A DNA stretch of 64,000 bases from positions 81,944-145,943 of the forward strand of contig NZ_BAXA01000009.1 in NCBI RefSeq assembly GCF_000698125.1, in the 5' to 3' direction. Made by a program: the position numbers and the translations under genes. Positions 1-10,333 of the stretch are shown here, one piece after another. The DNA comes from Geomicrobium sp. JCM 19038 (lineage in GTDB: Bacteria; Bacillota; Bacilli; Bacillales; Marinococcaceae). Numbering within the stretch: position 1 is the first letter of the stretch; each line of letters begins with the position of its first letter. A model generated the notes under the pieces. It was not told where the DNA came from, ran no database searches, and was given only the letters and a program-made list of their open reading frames with translations.

Positions 1-246
1 GTATTGTTTATGACCATCTATGAATGGTTAGTAGCCGCACTGCAATCTTAGTAAAACGCAGATATACACTAATGACTGTTTGAATTTGCGGATGGTTACG
101 AGAAATAGGTATATGATTGATGAGAAGTTGCTCTCAAATGAGGTTTCTGAATACAGGGATAGTTATGATTTCATGGTGATGATTAAGTAATCGCTATGAT
201 AAATGGAAAATAGCGTGCAAGAACAAATCCATACATAGTCAATATC
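1..246. other. Intergenic, no gene seen
   Basis: No convincing reading frame, RNA gene or repeat is visible in either strand before the PurBox pair. It is probably the spacer downstream of an unseen gene to the left. Confidence 0.6.
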
Positions 247-280
247 CGAACGTTTTATTATTAAAAGATATAAATATTCG
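247..280 (+). promoter_or_regulatory. PurR operator (PurBox pair)
   Basis: CGAACGTT (247-254) and, inverted, CGAATATT read from the minus strand (273-280) form two divergent CGAA-type boxes separated by 18 bp. In B. subtilis PurR binds such inverted PurBoxes, with PRPP as anti-repressor. They sit just upstream of the -35 element of the pur operon, as expected. Box identity is seen in the sequence; PurR binding is inferred. Confidence 0.8.
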
Positions 281-288
281 ACTTTACA

Positions 289-317
289 TTGACAATTAAT
301 CTTACACATACTACGAT
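289..317 (+). promoter_or_regulatory. pur operon SigA promoter
   Basis: TTGACA at 289-294 and TACGAT at 312-317 are separated by exactly 17 bp. The start of transcription would lie near 324, leaving a leader of about 220 nt that contains the guanine riboswitch. Confidence 0.8.
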
Positions 318-357
318 AGAAGAAGAGAAAGGCATTTCATTGATCCTTCAAAAGATA

Positions 358-426
358 CCTCATATAAATTCGAGAATATGGCTCGAAAGTTTCTACCTAG
401 CTACCGTAAACAGCTGGACTATGAGG
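358..426 (+). ncRNA. Guanine riboswitch aptamer (purine riboswitch)
   Basis: All conserved blocks of the purine aptamer are present. P1 is CCTCAT (358-363) with ATGAGG (421-426). P2 is CGAG/CTCG around the AATATGG loop, followed by GTTTCTACC in the junction. P3 is AGCT/AGCT around the CCGTAAA loop, then GGACTAT. The specificity base in GGACTAT is C (position 419), which indicates guanine or hypoxanthine rather than adenine (which needs U). It lies between the pur promoter and purE, as in B. subtilis. Confidence 0.95.
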
Positions 427-512
427 AGACGATTTTTTTGTTGTGCTTATGGATGTGACATAAGTTCAACACGTCTTCTCCCGGTGCTCGGATGAACATG
501 ACAGCGGGCTCT
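423..512 (+). promoter_or_regulatory. Riboswitch expression platform
   Basis: GAGGAGACG (423-431), which includes the 3' strand of P1, can pair fully (one G-U) with CGTCTTCTC (472-480), so aptamer folding and this antiterminator-like helix exclude each other. A short hairpin CTTATG/CATAAG (446-451/459-464) lies inside. Downstream, CCCG-x-TG (480-486) can pair with CA-x-CGGG (502-508), followed by CTCTTT, a weak terminator. The freed TCTCC could alternatively pair with the purE ribosome site AGGAG (530-534). Whether control is transcriptional or translational cannot be settled from sequence. Confidence 0.55.
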
Positions 513-542
513 TTGATATGCCTATAGATAGGAGCGTACAGA

Positions 543-1031
543 ATGACTGTTGAAGTTGGCGTAATAATGGGAAGTACCTCAGATGAACCGACAATGATTC
601 ATGCTATTCAAGTGTTGGAAGAATTACAAATCCCATATGAGAAGCGAATTGTTTCGGCTCACCGAACGCCAGACTATATGTTTGACTATGCAGCAACAGC
701 AAGAGAACGTGGCCTTAAAGTGATTATTGCTGGAGCAGGAGGAGCGGCTCATTTACCAGGGATGGTCGCTGCAAAAACAACATTACCTGTCATTGGAGTG
801 CCTGTACAATCTAAAGCGTTAAGTGGATGGGACTCACTATTATCGATCGTACAAATGCCAAAAGGCGTACCAGTTGCAACGGTCGCAATTGGAACTGCAG
901 GAGCAGAAAACGCAGGACTTTTGGCTGCGCAAATGCTGAGTGTATTTAGTGAAGAGCTTGCACACAAACTAGATGCAAGAAGAGAAGCGAAGAAAAACGA
1001 GGTGCTTTCACATCAGGAGGCGGACGTATGA
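543..1031 (+). CDS. purE: 5-(carboxyamino)imidazole ribonucleotide mutase PurE
   Basis: First gene of the pur operon. It moves the carboxyl group of N5-CAIR to C4, giving CAIR, and works with PurK. The 162-aa length is normal for bacterial class I PurE. Visible signatures are GSTSDEP (residues 10-16), SAHRTP (38-43, substrate-binding loop with catalytic His) and [10 protein letters not shown] (64-73). Start ATG 543 follows AGGAG at 530-534. The stop overlaps the purK start as ATGA (1028-1031), so the two are translationally coupled. Intact. Confidence 0.97.
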   Translation: MTVEVGVIMGSTSDEPTMIHAIQVLEELQIPYEKRIVSAHRTPDYMFDYAATARERGLKVIIAGAGGAAHLPGMVAAKTTLPVIGVPVQSKALSGWDSLLSIVQMPKGVPVATVAIGTAGAENAGLLAAQMLSVFSEELAHKLDARREAKKNEVLSHQEADV

Positions 1032-2165
1032 TTATTCCTGGCCAAACAATCGGATTTTAGGTGGCGGACAACTCGGTCGAATGATGGCACTTGAAGCAAA
1101 AGCGATGGGCTTTAAAGTTGCTGTGTTAGAACCATCAGCCAACTCGCCAACAGCTCAAGTCGCAGACGTTGAAGTTATCGGTGCTTATCACGATCCAGAA
1201 GCTGTTCAGAAGTTAGCGGATCAAAGCGATGTCGTTACGTTTGAATTTGAGAATGTCGATGCGACAACAGCTACGATCCTCCAAGAAGCAGGTAAACTAC
1301 CTCAAGGTACAGCGTTGCTAAAAACGACGCAACACCGCTTACGAGAAAAAGAAGCGTTAGAAAAAGCTGGCTTAACCGTCGCTCCTTACCGAGCTGTTTC
1401 TTCTATTGAAGAGTTACGTGCTGCAATTGATCTTCTCGGGACACCCGCTGTGTTAAAAACCTGTCGTGGTGGCTATGACGGAAAAGGACAATATGTCATT
1501 CAGTCAAAGGAAGAAAGTGCAAAGGCATTTCACGAGCTTAATCGCGAAGGCGTTGAGCTTGTTCTCGAAGGCTTTGTTTCCTTTGAAAAAGAAATTAGTG
1601 TGATTGTGACAAGAAATGCCAAAGGCGAGCTTCAAACGTTCCCAGTCGCAGAGAACGTCCATGAAGCCAACATATTAAAACGTACAATCGTGCCAGCGCA
1701 AATTAGTGCAGAGGCAGAGGCGCATGCCATTCAAATGGCTGAAACGTTTGCAAAGAGCATTGACTTAATCGGTACGCTCGCGGTCGAGATGTTCTACACA
1801 TCAGCTGGTGAAATCTATGTAAATGAACTTGCACCGAGACCCCATAACTCAGGGCATTATACGATGAACAGTTGCAACGTCTCTCAATTTGGGCAGCATG
1901 TACGGGCGATTTGTGATTGGCCACTCGTTGAACCGAAACTTTATCATCCAGTAATTATGGATAATATCCTCGGTGAACATGTTGAGAAAACACTTGAAGC
2001 ATTCCACAGTTCACGAACGCATTTCTCCATTTATATGGAAAGAGTGAAGTGAGAATTGGACGGAAAATGGGTCACGTGAATAGTGTTGGAAAAACAATTG
2101 AAGAAGCAATAGATACATCCAAACAATTAAACATACGAACGCATGCAATGGAGGCAGCAAGATGA
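1028..2165 (+). CDS. purK: N5-CAIR synthetase PurK (two frameshifts in this sequence)
   Basis: ATP-grasp ligase making N5-CAIR from AIR, bicarbonate and ATP, the substrate of PurE. ATG 1028 begins MIIPGQTIG and should continue into [18 protein letters not shown] at 1052-1061 has lost one base (probably an A) and hits a stop. The main frame then carries the ATP-grasp body ([26 protein letters not shown]). A second one-base loss near 2000 displaces the C-terminus; the restored frame reads [18 protein letters not shown], a family-typical end, and stops at 2163-2165 overlapping purB. With two bases restored the gene is full length (about 379 aa), so these are more likely sequence errors than decay. 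Confidence 0.9.
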
Positions 2166-3454
2166 TTGAACGTTATACAAGAGAAGAAATGGGAAGCATT
2201 TGGACAGAGCAAAATCGTTTTCAAGCGTGGTTAGAAGTTGAAATCGCAGCATGTGAAGCATGGGCAGAACTTGGTGACATTCCAAAAGAAGATGTTGAGA
2301 AGATTCGCGCGCATGCATCGTTTGATGTGAATCGCATTCATGAAATTGAGGCAAGTACACGCCATGATGTTGTTGCCTTTACACGTGCGGTGTCAGAAAC
2401 TCTTGGTGAAGAGCGCAAATGGGTGCACTACGGTCTAACATCAACGGACGTTGTCGACACAGCGTTGTCGTACTTATTAAAACAAGCAAATGATATTCTT
2501 CGTCGTGACCTTGAACGATTTATTGACGTGTTAGGACGGAAAGCCAACGAACACCGCTATACGCTCATGATGGGACGAACACATGGTGTACATGCAGAGC
2601 CGACGACCTTCGGTTTGAAGCTTGCACTTTGGTACGCAGAAATGAAGCGTAACTTAGAGCGTTTTGATCAAGCATCAGAAAGTGTTCGAGTTGGAAAAAT
2701 GTCTGGAGCTGTAGGGACATTCGCGAATATTCCACCAGAAATTGAAGCACACGTATGTGAGCGCCTAGGCTTAGACGTTGCACCAATTTCAACACAAACG
2801 TTACAACGCGATCGTCATGCGCACTACGTTTCAACTCTTGCGCTCATTGCGACGAGCATTGAGAAGATGGCAGTAGAAATCCGCAACCTCCAAAAAACAG
2901 AAACTCGTGAAGTTGAAGAGTTTTTCGCAAAAGGTCAAAAAGGATCTTCAGCAATGCCTCATAAGCGTAATCCGGTTGGATCAGAGAATATGACCGGCTT
3001 AGCACGTGTAATTAGAGGACATGTGACGACAGCATTTGAAAACATGCCACTGTGGCATGAGCGCGACATTTCCCACTCTTCAGCAGAGAGAATTATCTTG
3101 CCAGACAGCACGGTTCTTTTAAATTACATGTTAAATCGCTTTACGAAAATCGTAGATGAACTAACGGTATATCCTGAGAACATGAAAGAGAACATGGAGA
3201 AAACGTTCGGTCTCATTTATTCTCAGCGCGTACTTTTAACCTTGATTGACAAGGGAATGGCTCGTGAAGAAGCGTACGACCTTGTGCAACCAAAAGCGAT
3301 GGAAGCTTGGGAAACGAAAGTGCCATTCAGAACGCTCGTAGAAGCGGAACCGAAGATTACCGAAGTGTTAACACAAGCCGATTTGGATGGATGCTTTGAT
3401 GAAAAGCATCATATGAAAAATGTTGATGTACTGTTTGAACGTGTCGGTCTTTAA
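2162..3454 (+). CDS. purB: Adenylosuccinate lyase PurB
   Basis: Cleaves SAICAR to AICAR plus fumarate and adenylosuccinate to AMP plus fumarate, so it serves both IMP and AMP synthesis. The 430 aa match the B. subtilis enzyme length (431). The fumarase/aspartase superfamily signature [11 protein letters not shown] lies near residues 260-270 and includes the flexible catalytic serine loop. The N-terminus [16 protein letters not shown] is typical. ATG 2162 overlaps the reconstructed purK stop by 4 nt. Intact and in the usual pur operon position. Confidence 0.97.
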   Translation: MIERYTREEMGSIWTEQNRFQAWLEVEIAACEAWAELGDIPKEDVEKIRAHASFDVNRIHEIEASTRHDVVAFTRAVSETLGEERKWVHYGLTSTDVVDTALSYLLKQANDILRRDLERFIDVLGRKANEHRYTLMMGRTHGVHAEPTTFGLKLALWYAEMKRNLERFDQASESVRVGKMSGAVGTFANIPPEIEAHVCERLGLDVAPISTQTLQRDRHAHYVSTLALIATSIEKMAVEIRNLQKTETREVEEFFAKGQKGSSAMPHKRNPVGSENMTGLARVIRGHVTTAFENMPLWHERDISHSSAERIILPDSTVLLNYMLNRFTKIVDELTVYPENMKENMEKTFGLIYSQRVLLTLIDKGMAREEAYDLVQPKAMEAWETKVPFRTLVEAEPKITEVLTQADLDGCFDEKHHMKNVDVLFERVGL

Positions 3455-3481
3455 TACAAGATAAGTCTGGAGGGAAACGGT

Positions 3482-4192
3482 ATGACACTTCTATATGAAG
3501 GTAAAGCGAAACAATTATTCACAACGGAGAATGAAAATGAACTCCGTTTGCAATATAAAAATGATGCAACGGCATTCAATGGGGTAAAACACGATATCGT
3601 TGAAGGGAAAGGAAGGCTGAACAACGAAATATCAGCACTCTTCTTCCCATTGCTCGAAGAGGCTGGGATTCCAACTCATTTCATTAAACGTCTTAGTGAA
3701 ACAGAGCAACTTGTGACACCGACGACAATTATCCCGTTAGAAGTAGTGGTCAGAAATATTGCAGCAGGAAGCCTCGCCAAGCGTCTCGGCTGGGAAGAGG
3801 GGATCGGATTACAACGATCCATTGTTGAGTTTTACTACAAAGATGATGCTCTTGGTGACCCACTTGTCACTGAGGAGCACATCGCCCTCCTTGAAGCTGC
3901 AACTGTCGAACAATTGGAAGAAATGAAGCGTTTAGCTCTCTTAACGAATGAAGCGCTCCTTTCAATCTGTGAATCTGCGAATTTGTTGCTCGTAGATTTT
4001 AAGTTGGAGTTTGGGATGACAAAAGATTGTGAATTAATTCTTGCAGATGAAGTCTCTCCAGACACGTGTCGCTTTTGGGATCGAGACACTTTGCAAAAAT
4101 TAGATAAAGATTTGTACCGCTTTGAACTCGGTTCACTTACAGCAGGGTATGAGACAATATTAGAGCGCATTGGAGGCGTTGTTCATGGTTAA
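3482..4192 (+). CDS. purC: SAICAR synthetase PurC
   Basis: Joins aspartate to CAIR using ATP, giving SAICAR, the PurB substrate. The 236 aa are normal for the small monofunctional enzyme. Typical elements: LLYEGKAKQLF at the N-terminus, VVRNIAAGS, VDFKLEFG, and ADEVSPDTCRFWD near the C-terminus (the conserved SAICAR synthetase signature). The start at 3482 has GGAGG 9 nt upstream. Its last 8 nt overlap purS. Confidence 0.97.
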   Translation: MTLLYEGKAKQLFTTENENELRLQYKNDATAFNGVKHDIVEGKGRLNNEISALFFPLLEEAGIPTHFIKRLSETEQLVTPTTIIPLEVVVRNIAAGSLAKRLGWEEGIGLQRSIVEFYYKDDALGDPLVTEEHIALLEAATVEQLEEMKRLALLTNEALLSICESANLLLVDFKLEFGMTKDCELILADEVSPDTCRFWDRDTLQKLDKDLYRFELGSLTAGYETILERIGGVVHG

Positions 4193-4436
4193 CGTGCACG
4201 TATACATCACACTTAAAGAAGGCGTATTGGATCCTCAAGGAAAAGCAGTCGAACATTCGTTAACAGCACTTGGATACGAAGGTGTAGAAGAAGTTAGCGT
4301 AGGGAAATGGATTCAACTTAAAGTAGAAGATGGAGAAGGATTAGATGCACGAATTACAGCGATGTGTGAACAACTTTTAGCCAATCCAGTCATTGAGAAC
4401 TATAGCTACAAAGTGGAGCGGGAGGCGACGGTATGA
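4185..4436 (+). CDS. purS: FGAM synthase subunit PurS
   Basis: Small subunit that with PurQ and PurL forms the three-part formylglycinamidine ribonucleotide synthase of Gram-positive bacteria; it helps channel ammonia between PurQ and PurL. I use ATG 4185 (83 aa, [19 protein letters not shown]) rather than an upstream codon, because GGAGG at 4172-4176 is well spaced for it and B. subtilis PurS is 84 aa. It overlaps purC by 8 nt and purQ by 4 nt (ATGA), implying tight coupling. Confidence 0.95.
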   Translation: MVNVHVYITLKEGVLDPQGKAVEHSLTALGYEGVEEVSVGKWIQLKVEDGEGLDARITAMCEQLLANPVIENYSYKVEREATV

Positions 4437-5119
4437 GAGCCGCAGTCATCGTTTTTCCGGGTTCGAACTGCGACACTGACATGTTTCATGCAGTAAAGGA
4501 TTTTACGGAAGCAGAAGTGGTTGAATTCGTGCCACATACTGCAAAAAGTGTAGCCGCATATGACGCGATTTTTATCCCTGGTGGCTTTTCTTACGGTGAT
4601 TACCTTCGTACAGGAGCGATTGCACGATTTGCACCTGTTATGAAAAGCGTAAGTGAGGAAGCGGCAAAGGGGAAGACGATTGTAGGTGTGTGCAACGGTT
4701 TTCAGATTCTTCAAGAAGCGGGCTTACTTCCTGGGGCGATGAAGCGAAACAAAGATCTGAAGTTCATTTGCCGAACGGTTGATCTGAAAGTCGAGAACAA
4801 TAAGACGCGTTTCACGTCAAGTTATAACGAAGGTGACGTGCTTCGCATTCCTGTTGCCCATGGTGAAGGAAACTTTGAATGTGATGAGAAGACGTACAAT
4901 CAGTTGCAACAAAAGGGACAGATTGTATTCACATACGTGGATGATGTGAATGGCTCAAAAGGTCAAATAGCAGGCGTTCAGAACGAAGCAGGTAACGTTC
5001 TCGGCATGATGCCTCATCCTGAGCGAGCGATGGAAGCTTGGCTTGGCAGTGAAGATGGACGGAATTTGTTTACGAGTGTTTATCGCAATTGGAGGGAATC
5101 GAATGTTGTTACAAATTGA
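4433..5119 (+). CDS. purQ: FGAM synthase glutaminase subunit PurQ
   Basis: Class I glutamine amidotransferase that supplies ammonia to PurL. It is 228 aa. Visible are PGSNCDTD at the N-terminus, the nucleophile elbow VGVCNGFQ (catalytic Cys in GVCNGF), and [10 protein letters not shown] near the C-terminus with the catalytic His and Glu (HPER). It overlaps purS at its start and purL at its end (17 nt). Intact. Confidence 0.97.
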   Translation: MRAAVIVFPGSNCDTDMFHAVKDFTEAEVVEFVPHTAKSVAAYDAIFIPGGFSYGDYLRTGAIARFAPVMKSVSEEAAKGKTIVGVCNGFQILQEAGLLPGAMKRNKDLKFICRTVDLKVENNKTRFTSSYNEGDVLRIPVAHGEGNFECDEKTYNQLQQKGQIVFTYVDDVNGSKGQIAGVQNEAGNVLGMMPHPERAMEAWLGSEDGRNLFTSVYRNWRESNVVTN

Positions 5120-7327
5120 ACCATCACCAGCAAAGATTAACCAAGAGAAAATCTATCAAGAGATGGGCGTTAAAGATCATGAGTACGAAAGAATTATCGA
5201 GTTAATTGGACGTGAGCCAAACTATACAGAGATTGGCATGTTCAGCGTACTCTGGTCAGAACATTGTAGCTACAAACATTCCAAACCATTACTTCGTCAA
5301 TTTCCTGTCGACGGTCCTCACGTATTACAAGGCCCGGGAGAAGGCGCAGGTGTCGTTGACATTGGGGATGAGCAAGCAGTCGTCTTCAAAGTTGAAAGTC
5401 ATAACCACCCGTCAGCAGTAGAGCCATATCAGGGGGCAGCTACTGGTGTAGGTGGAATTTTGCGTGACGTGTTTTCAATGGGCGCGCGTCCCATTGCGCT
5501 ACTTAACTCGCTCCGTTTCGGTCCACTAGACACACCTCGTGTACGTTATTTGTTTGAAGAAGTTGTCGCTGGGATTGCGGGTTACGGCAATTGTGTAGGC
5601 GTACCTACTGTCGGTGGTGAAGTTCAATTTGACCGCTCTTATGACGGGAACCCTCTCGTGAATGCGATGTGCGTTGGACTCATTGACCACAAGAATTTAC
5701 AAAAAGGAGTAGCCGCAGGTGTTGGGAACACGGTCATGTACGTCGGTGCAAGCACGGGACGTGACGGTATTCACGGTGCTACCTTCGCGTCAGAAGAACT
5801 TAATGAAGAATCACAAGCGAAACGACCGTCTGTTCAAGTTGGAGATCCATTCACAGAAAAGCGTGTCTTAGAAGCTTGCTTGGAGCTCGTTCAATTAGAC
5901 TCTCTTGTTGGAATTCAAGATATGGGTGCAGCAGGTCTGACGAGTTCATCAGCAGAGATGGCGAGTAAAGCCGGATCTGGTATTAACATGAACTTAAATC
6001 ACGTACCACAACGAGAGAAGAACATGACACCATACGAAATGATGTTGTCTGAATCCCAAGAGCGTATGCTCCTTGTCGTCAAGAAGGGACACGAGTCAGA
6101 AATCGAAGCAATTTGTGAAAAGTGGGACCTAGACTATGCTTCAATCGGTGAAGTAACGGATGACCGTAACTTAACGCTTTATTTTGACGGTGAAGTTGTT
6201 GCGGATGTTCCAGTCACAGCACTCACTGACGATGCTCCAGTCTATGAAGTAACTTCAACGGAACCACAGTCTTTTAAAGAGAATCAAGCGAAGCAGTGGC
6301 AACCAGATACGGTTACGGACTATAACGAGACGCTTCGTGAATTGTTAAGGCGGCCTACAATTGCATCCAAAGAATGGGTATACGATCAATACGATCATAT
6401 GGTCCAAACGAATACCGTTGTTGTTCCAGGTTCGGACGCTGCCGTTCTACGCATTCGTGGGACGAAAAAAGCACTTGCCATGACAATGGACGGCAACAGT
6501 CGTTACATTAAGCTAGACCCTGAAAATGGTGGGAAACTTGCTGTAGCGGAAGCGGCAAGAAACATCGTCTGTTCAGGTGCAAAGCCACTCGCACTGACTG
6601 ATTGCTTAAATTACGGTAGTCCAGAGCAACCGAACATTTACTGGCAAATGAAAGAATCGACAAAAGGCATGAGTGAGGCTTGTCGCACCCTTTCTACCCC
6701 AGTCATTAGTGGAAACGTTCGTTGTACAACGAAACATCTGGGGAAGCCATTTACCCAACGCCAATTATCGGAATGGTCGGTCTAGTTGAAGACACAGACC
6801 ACATTACGACGCAACAAGCCAAAGCTGCGGGTGACGTGGTGTATGTTCTTGGTGAAGGTTCTGAACACTTTGGTGGAAGTGAACTTCAGCTTTTGCAAGA
6901 CGACGACTTGTCTGGCATTGTACCGAAGATTGATCTAGCGCTTGAAGGCAAGCGTCAAGAACAAGTGTTAATTGCGATTCAAGCAGGCGTCGTTCAATCT
7001 GCTCACGATTTAGCAGAAGGTGGATTGGCTGTTGCACTTGCAGAGAAAGTAATGGGAACAGAACTCGGTTTGAAAGTGACACTGTCAAAAGACGCAAAAA
7101 CGCTGTTCTCAGAAGCACCTTCTCGCTATGTGTTTACAGTAAAAGCAACAGACGCTAAGCAATTTGAAGCGTTGATCCCAGAAGCTGTCGCTGTTGGTAC
7201 GGTTACAGCTGACCAACACGTCACGATTGAAGATGAAAACGGGCAGCCATTTGTAAACGAGTCGACAGAAGAACTAACTCGCATTTGGAAGGGAGCCATC
7301 CCATGTTTGCTGAAATCAAAGGCTTAA
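5103..7327 (+). CDS. purL: FGAM synthase large subunit PurL (one frameshift)
   Basis: ATP-dependent amidation of FGAR to FGAM using ammonia from PurQ. The start is ATG 5103 ([16 protein letters not shown]) with GGAGGG at 5091-5096. Signatures: [28 protein letters not shown] and GGEVQFD. The frame breaks at about 6718: GGAAACGTTCG lacks one base (expected [18 protein letters not shown]), probably a T lost from a TTT run. Restoring it gives 741 aa, against 742 in B. subtilis. The C-terminal half has [17 protein letters not shown] sequencing error is most likely. Confidence 0.93.
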
Positions 7328-8721
7328 ATGAAGAGTGTGGATTGTTCGCGATTTGGGGACACAATGAAGCCGCTCAACTGGCTTACTATGGTCTTCACAG
7401 TCTGCAACATCGTGGTCAAGAAGGCGCGGGCATCGTGACGAGTGATAAAGAACAACTGTATGCACATAAAGGAGTCGGATTACTCACAGAGGCGTTTGGA
7501 CCTGGAGACATTGAAGGGTTAAAAGGCAACCATGCGATCGGTCACGTTCGGTATGCAACAGCAGGTGGAGGCGGAATTGAAAACGTTCAGCCGCTCCACT
7601 TTCGTTCCGAAGACGGTGGCATGGCCATCGCTCATAATGGTAACCTCGTAAACTATCAAATACTAAAAGGTGACCTTGAGCGTAAAGGCAGTATCTTTCA
7701 GACAACAACGGATACTGAAGTGTTGGCGCACCTTCTTAAACGCCAGAGCTCTACGAAACTTCGTAAGCAGTTGCACGCAGCACTACCGCAACTTATTGGT
7801 GCCTATGCATTTGCGGTAATGACTGAAACAGAGCTTATTGTTGCTCAAGATCCACACGGCTTGCGCCCGCTTTCACTCGGTCGCCTCGGGGACGCGTACG
7901 TCGTTGCTTCTGAAACGTGTGCGTTTGATATTATCGGTGCGACATATGAACGAGAAGTCGCTCCGGGTGAAATGATTATTTTCGATGAAAGTGGCATGCA
8001 CTCATCACGTTTCACTGAAGCGGAAGACCGAGCGCTATGTAGCATGGAGTACGTATACTTTGCTCGTCCGGATTCGAACTTAGACGAAATCAACGTCCAC
8101 ACAGCAAGAAAGCAACTCGGAAAGCAATTGGCAGTAGAAGCGCCAATTGAAGCAGACGTTGTTACAGGTGTTCCTGATTCTTCGATTTCAGCGGCAATTG
8201 GTTACGCTGAAAAAACTGGGATTCCGTATGAGCTCGGCTTAATTAAAAACCGTTATGTTGGTCGTACGTTTATTCAACCGTCTCAAGAGCTTCGAGAGCA
8301 AGGTGTGAAAATGAAGTTATCTGCCGTGCGCGGTGTCGTTGAAGGAAAACGGGTCGTGATGGTCGATGATTCAATCGTTCGCGGTACGACGAGTAAACGA
8401 ATTGTTCGCCTTTTAAAAGAGGCAGGAGCTAAGGAAGTACATGTACGTATTAGCGCTCCACCAATTATTCGTCCTTGTTTTTACGGTATTGATACGTCTA
8501 GTCGTGGTGAACTTGTTGCGGCGAACTTAAGCATTGAAGAAATGCGTGAAATGATGGGAGCAGACTCATTAAGCTTCTTATCCGTAGAAGGATTAAAGTC
8601 TGGCATAGGCCGAGACGAGTCACAACCAAACTGTGGTCAATGTTTAGCTTGTTTTACCGATCAATATCCAACTGCAATTTTCAACACGAAAAAAGAACTT
8701 GTCACCGTAGGCATGGATTAG
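7303..8721 (+). CDS. purF: Amidophosphoribosyltransferase PurF
   Basis: First committed step: PRPP plus glutamine gives phosphoribosylamine. I choose ATG 7303 ([12 protein letters not shown]), giving an 11-residue propeptide before the nucleophile Cys12, as in B. subtilis. The Ntn glutaminase part has [15 protein letters not shown] and HNGNLVN. The PRPP loop [14 protein letters not shown] is near residues 351-364, and NCGQCLACF near the C-terminus carries Cys ligands of the structural 4Fe-4S cluster that makes the Bacillus enzyme oxygen-labile. It overlaps purL by 25 nt. Intact, 472 aa. Confidence 0.97.
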   Translation: MFAEIKGLNEECGLFAIWGHNEAAQLAYYGLHSLQHRGQEGAGIVTSDKEQLYAHKGVGLLTEAFGPGDIEGLKGNHAIGHVRYATAGGGGIENVQPLHFRSEDGGMAIAHNGNLVNYQILKGDLERKGSIFQTTTDTEVLAHLLKRQSSTKLRKQLHAALPQLIGAYAFAVMTETELIVAQDPHGLRPLSLGRLGDAYVVASETCAFDIIGATYEREVAPGEMIIFDESGMHSSRFTEAEDRALCSMEYVYFARPDSNLDEINVHTARKQLGKQLAVEAPIEADVVTGVPDSSISAAIGYAEKTGIPYELGLIKNRYVGRTFIQPSQELREQGVKMKLSAVRGVVEGKRVVMVDDSIVRGTTSKRIVRLLKEAGAKEVHVRISAPPIIRPCFYGIDTSSRGELVAANLSIEEMREMMGADSLSFLSVEGLKSGIGRDESQPNCGQCLACFTDQYPTAIFNTKKELVTVGMD

Positions 8722-8732
8722 GGGGAATTGCG

Positions 8733-9758
8733 TTGAGCGAAGCATACAAGCAAGCCGGTGTCGATGTAGAGGCCGGTTATGAATCTGTGAAACGGATGAA
8801 AAAGCATATTACACGTACAGAGCGACAAGGAATTATGGGAACGTTTGGCGGTTTTGGTGGCATGTTCGACCTCTCACAATTAGAGATGAACGAACCTGTT
8901 CTCGTTTCAGGTACAGATGGTGTCGGAACGAAACTTATGCTTGCGTTCCAAGCAGATCGTCACGATACAATTGGAATTGATGCGGTTGCCATGTGTGTAA
9001 ACGATATTTTAGCTCAAGGTGCGGAACCGTTGTATTTCCTAGATTACATTGCAACTGGCAAAGCAGATCCTGACCGCATTGAACAAATTGTAAAAGGAAT
9101 TAGTGACGGCTGTGTAGAAGCAGGAAGTGCACTTATCGGTGGGGAAACCGCAGAAATGCCAGGGATGTATGCAGAAGATGAATATGATCTTGCTGGGTTT
9201 GCTGTAGGTGCTGTTGAAAAGGCGAGAATCGTTACGAATGAGAATGTTCAAGAAGGAGATCTTCTAATTGCCATCCCGTCTTCGGGCGTTCATAGTAACG
9301 GCTTTTCTCTCGTACGAAAACTCGTGAATGACGGTGAACTTAATTACGATTCGGTCTACGAACCATTTAAGCGTTCGCTCATTGAAGAACTACTCACACC
9401 TACTCGTATTTATGTCAAAGATGTTTTGCCACTCTTAAAGGAAACCGATGCTGTAAAAGGAATGGCTCACATCACTGGTGGAGGTTTGTATGAGAACATT
9501 CCACGTATGTTGCCGGATGGCCTTGGTGCAACGGTAGATCCATCAACGTGGCATCGACTTCCAATCTTTGCGTTCTTGCAACAACTTGGACAGTTGTCAG
9601 ATCGTGATATGTATGGAACGTTTAATATGGGCATCGGTTTTGTGCTTGCAGTGCGACCTGTAGATGAAGCAACAGTGATTGAGCGCATCGACGGATCCGT
9701 GACAATTGGAAAAGTAACAACCAACAACGGTCTTACGGTTAAGGGAGTGACGTCGTGA
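8733..9758 (+). CDS. purM: AIR synthetase PurM
   Basis: Closes the imidazole ring: FGAM plus ATP gives AIR. The start is the TTG at 8733 ([25 protein letters not shown]), with GGGGGAA at 8721-8727; longer in-frame extensions run back into purF and have no family similarity. This gives 341 aa, close to the B. subtilis 346. Signatures: [39 protein letters not shown] and [10 protein letters not shown]. Overlaps purN as GTGA. Confidence 0.96.
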   Translation: MSEAYKQAGVDVEAGYESVKRMKKHITRTERQGIMGTFGGFGGMFDLSQLEMNEPVLVSGTDGVGTKLMLAFQADRHDTIGIDAVAMCVNDILAQGAEPLYFLDYIATGKADPDRIEQIVKGISDGCVEAGSALIGGETAEMPGMYAEDEYDLAGFAVGAVEKARIVTNENVQEGDLLIAIPSSGVHSNGFSLVRKLVNDGELNYDSVYEPFKRSLIEELLTPTRIYVKDVLPLLKETDAVKGMAHITGGGLYENIPRMLPDGLGATVDPSTWHRLPIFAFLQQLGQLSDRDMYGTFNMGIGFVLAVRPVDEATVIERIDGSVTIGKVTTNNGLTVKGVTS

Positions 9759-10333
9759 GGTTCGCCATATTTGCATCGGGTTCTGGAAGCAATGCAGCAC
9801 GCATTCTTCAAGCGGTACAAAGCGGTGACTTAGAAGGTGTACCACAATTTGTTTTTAGTGATCGTAAAGGTGCCGGTGTTCTTTTTAAAGCAGAGCAATA
9901 CAACGTTACGGCGTATCAATTTTCTCCAAAAGAGTATGAATCCAAGGAAGAGTATGAAGAAGCTTTACTTAAGCTTCTAAAAGAACATCGTGTGGAATGG
10001 GTTGTACTTGCAGGGTATATGAGGTTGATTGGCGATGTGCTACTTCGTCATTATGAAGGAAGAATGGTCAATATTCATCCATCATTGCTACCAAGTTATC
10101 CTGGACTTGATGCAATCGGTCAAGCGATTGATGACGGAGCAACGAAAAGTGGAGTAACCATTCATTATGTTGATCGTGGAATGGACACAGGACCAATTAT
10201 TGCTCAACAATCACTTTCCATTGAACGAGGAGAAACGAAGGAACAACTCACAACGCGCATTCAGCAACTTGAACATCAACTGTATCCAAAAACGCTACAA
10301 AGGGTTTTTAAGGAAGGAGAAGCATACCAATGA
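9755..10333 (+). CDS. purN: GAR transformylase PurN
   Basis: Transfers formyl from 10-formyl-THF to GAR. GTG start at 9755 overlaps the purM stop, with GGGAG upstream at 9743-9747. 192 aa. Motifs: FASGSGSN (GAR-binding loop), [23 protein letters not shown] (catalytic Asn/His) and [12 protein letters not shown] (catalytic Asp region). Its stop overlaps the purH start (ATGA). Confidence 0.97.
   Translation: MRFAIFASGSGSNAARILQAVQSGDLEGVPQFVFSDRKGAGVLFKAEQYNVTAYQFSPKEYESKEEYEEALLKLLKEHRVEWVVLAGYMRLIGDVLLRHYEGRMVNIHPSLLPSYPGLDAIGQAIDDGATKSGVTIHYVDRGMDTGPIIAQQSLSIERGETKEQLTTRIQQLEHQLYPKTLQRVFKEGEAYQ

Noticed and set aside
289..495. 68-aa plus-strand reading frame upstream of purE
   Set aside because: It starts inside the -35 element and runs through the guanine riboswitch; no ribosome site and no protein-like composition.
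1028..2165. purK as a true pseudogene
   Set aside because: Both breaks are single-base losses with full conservation on either side, the downstream overlap with purB is intact, and the same error type recurs throughout the window.
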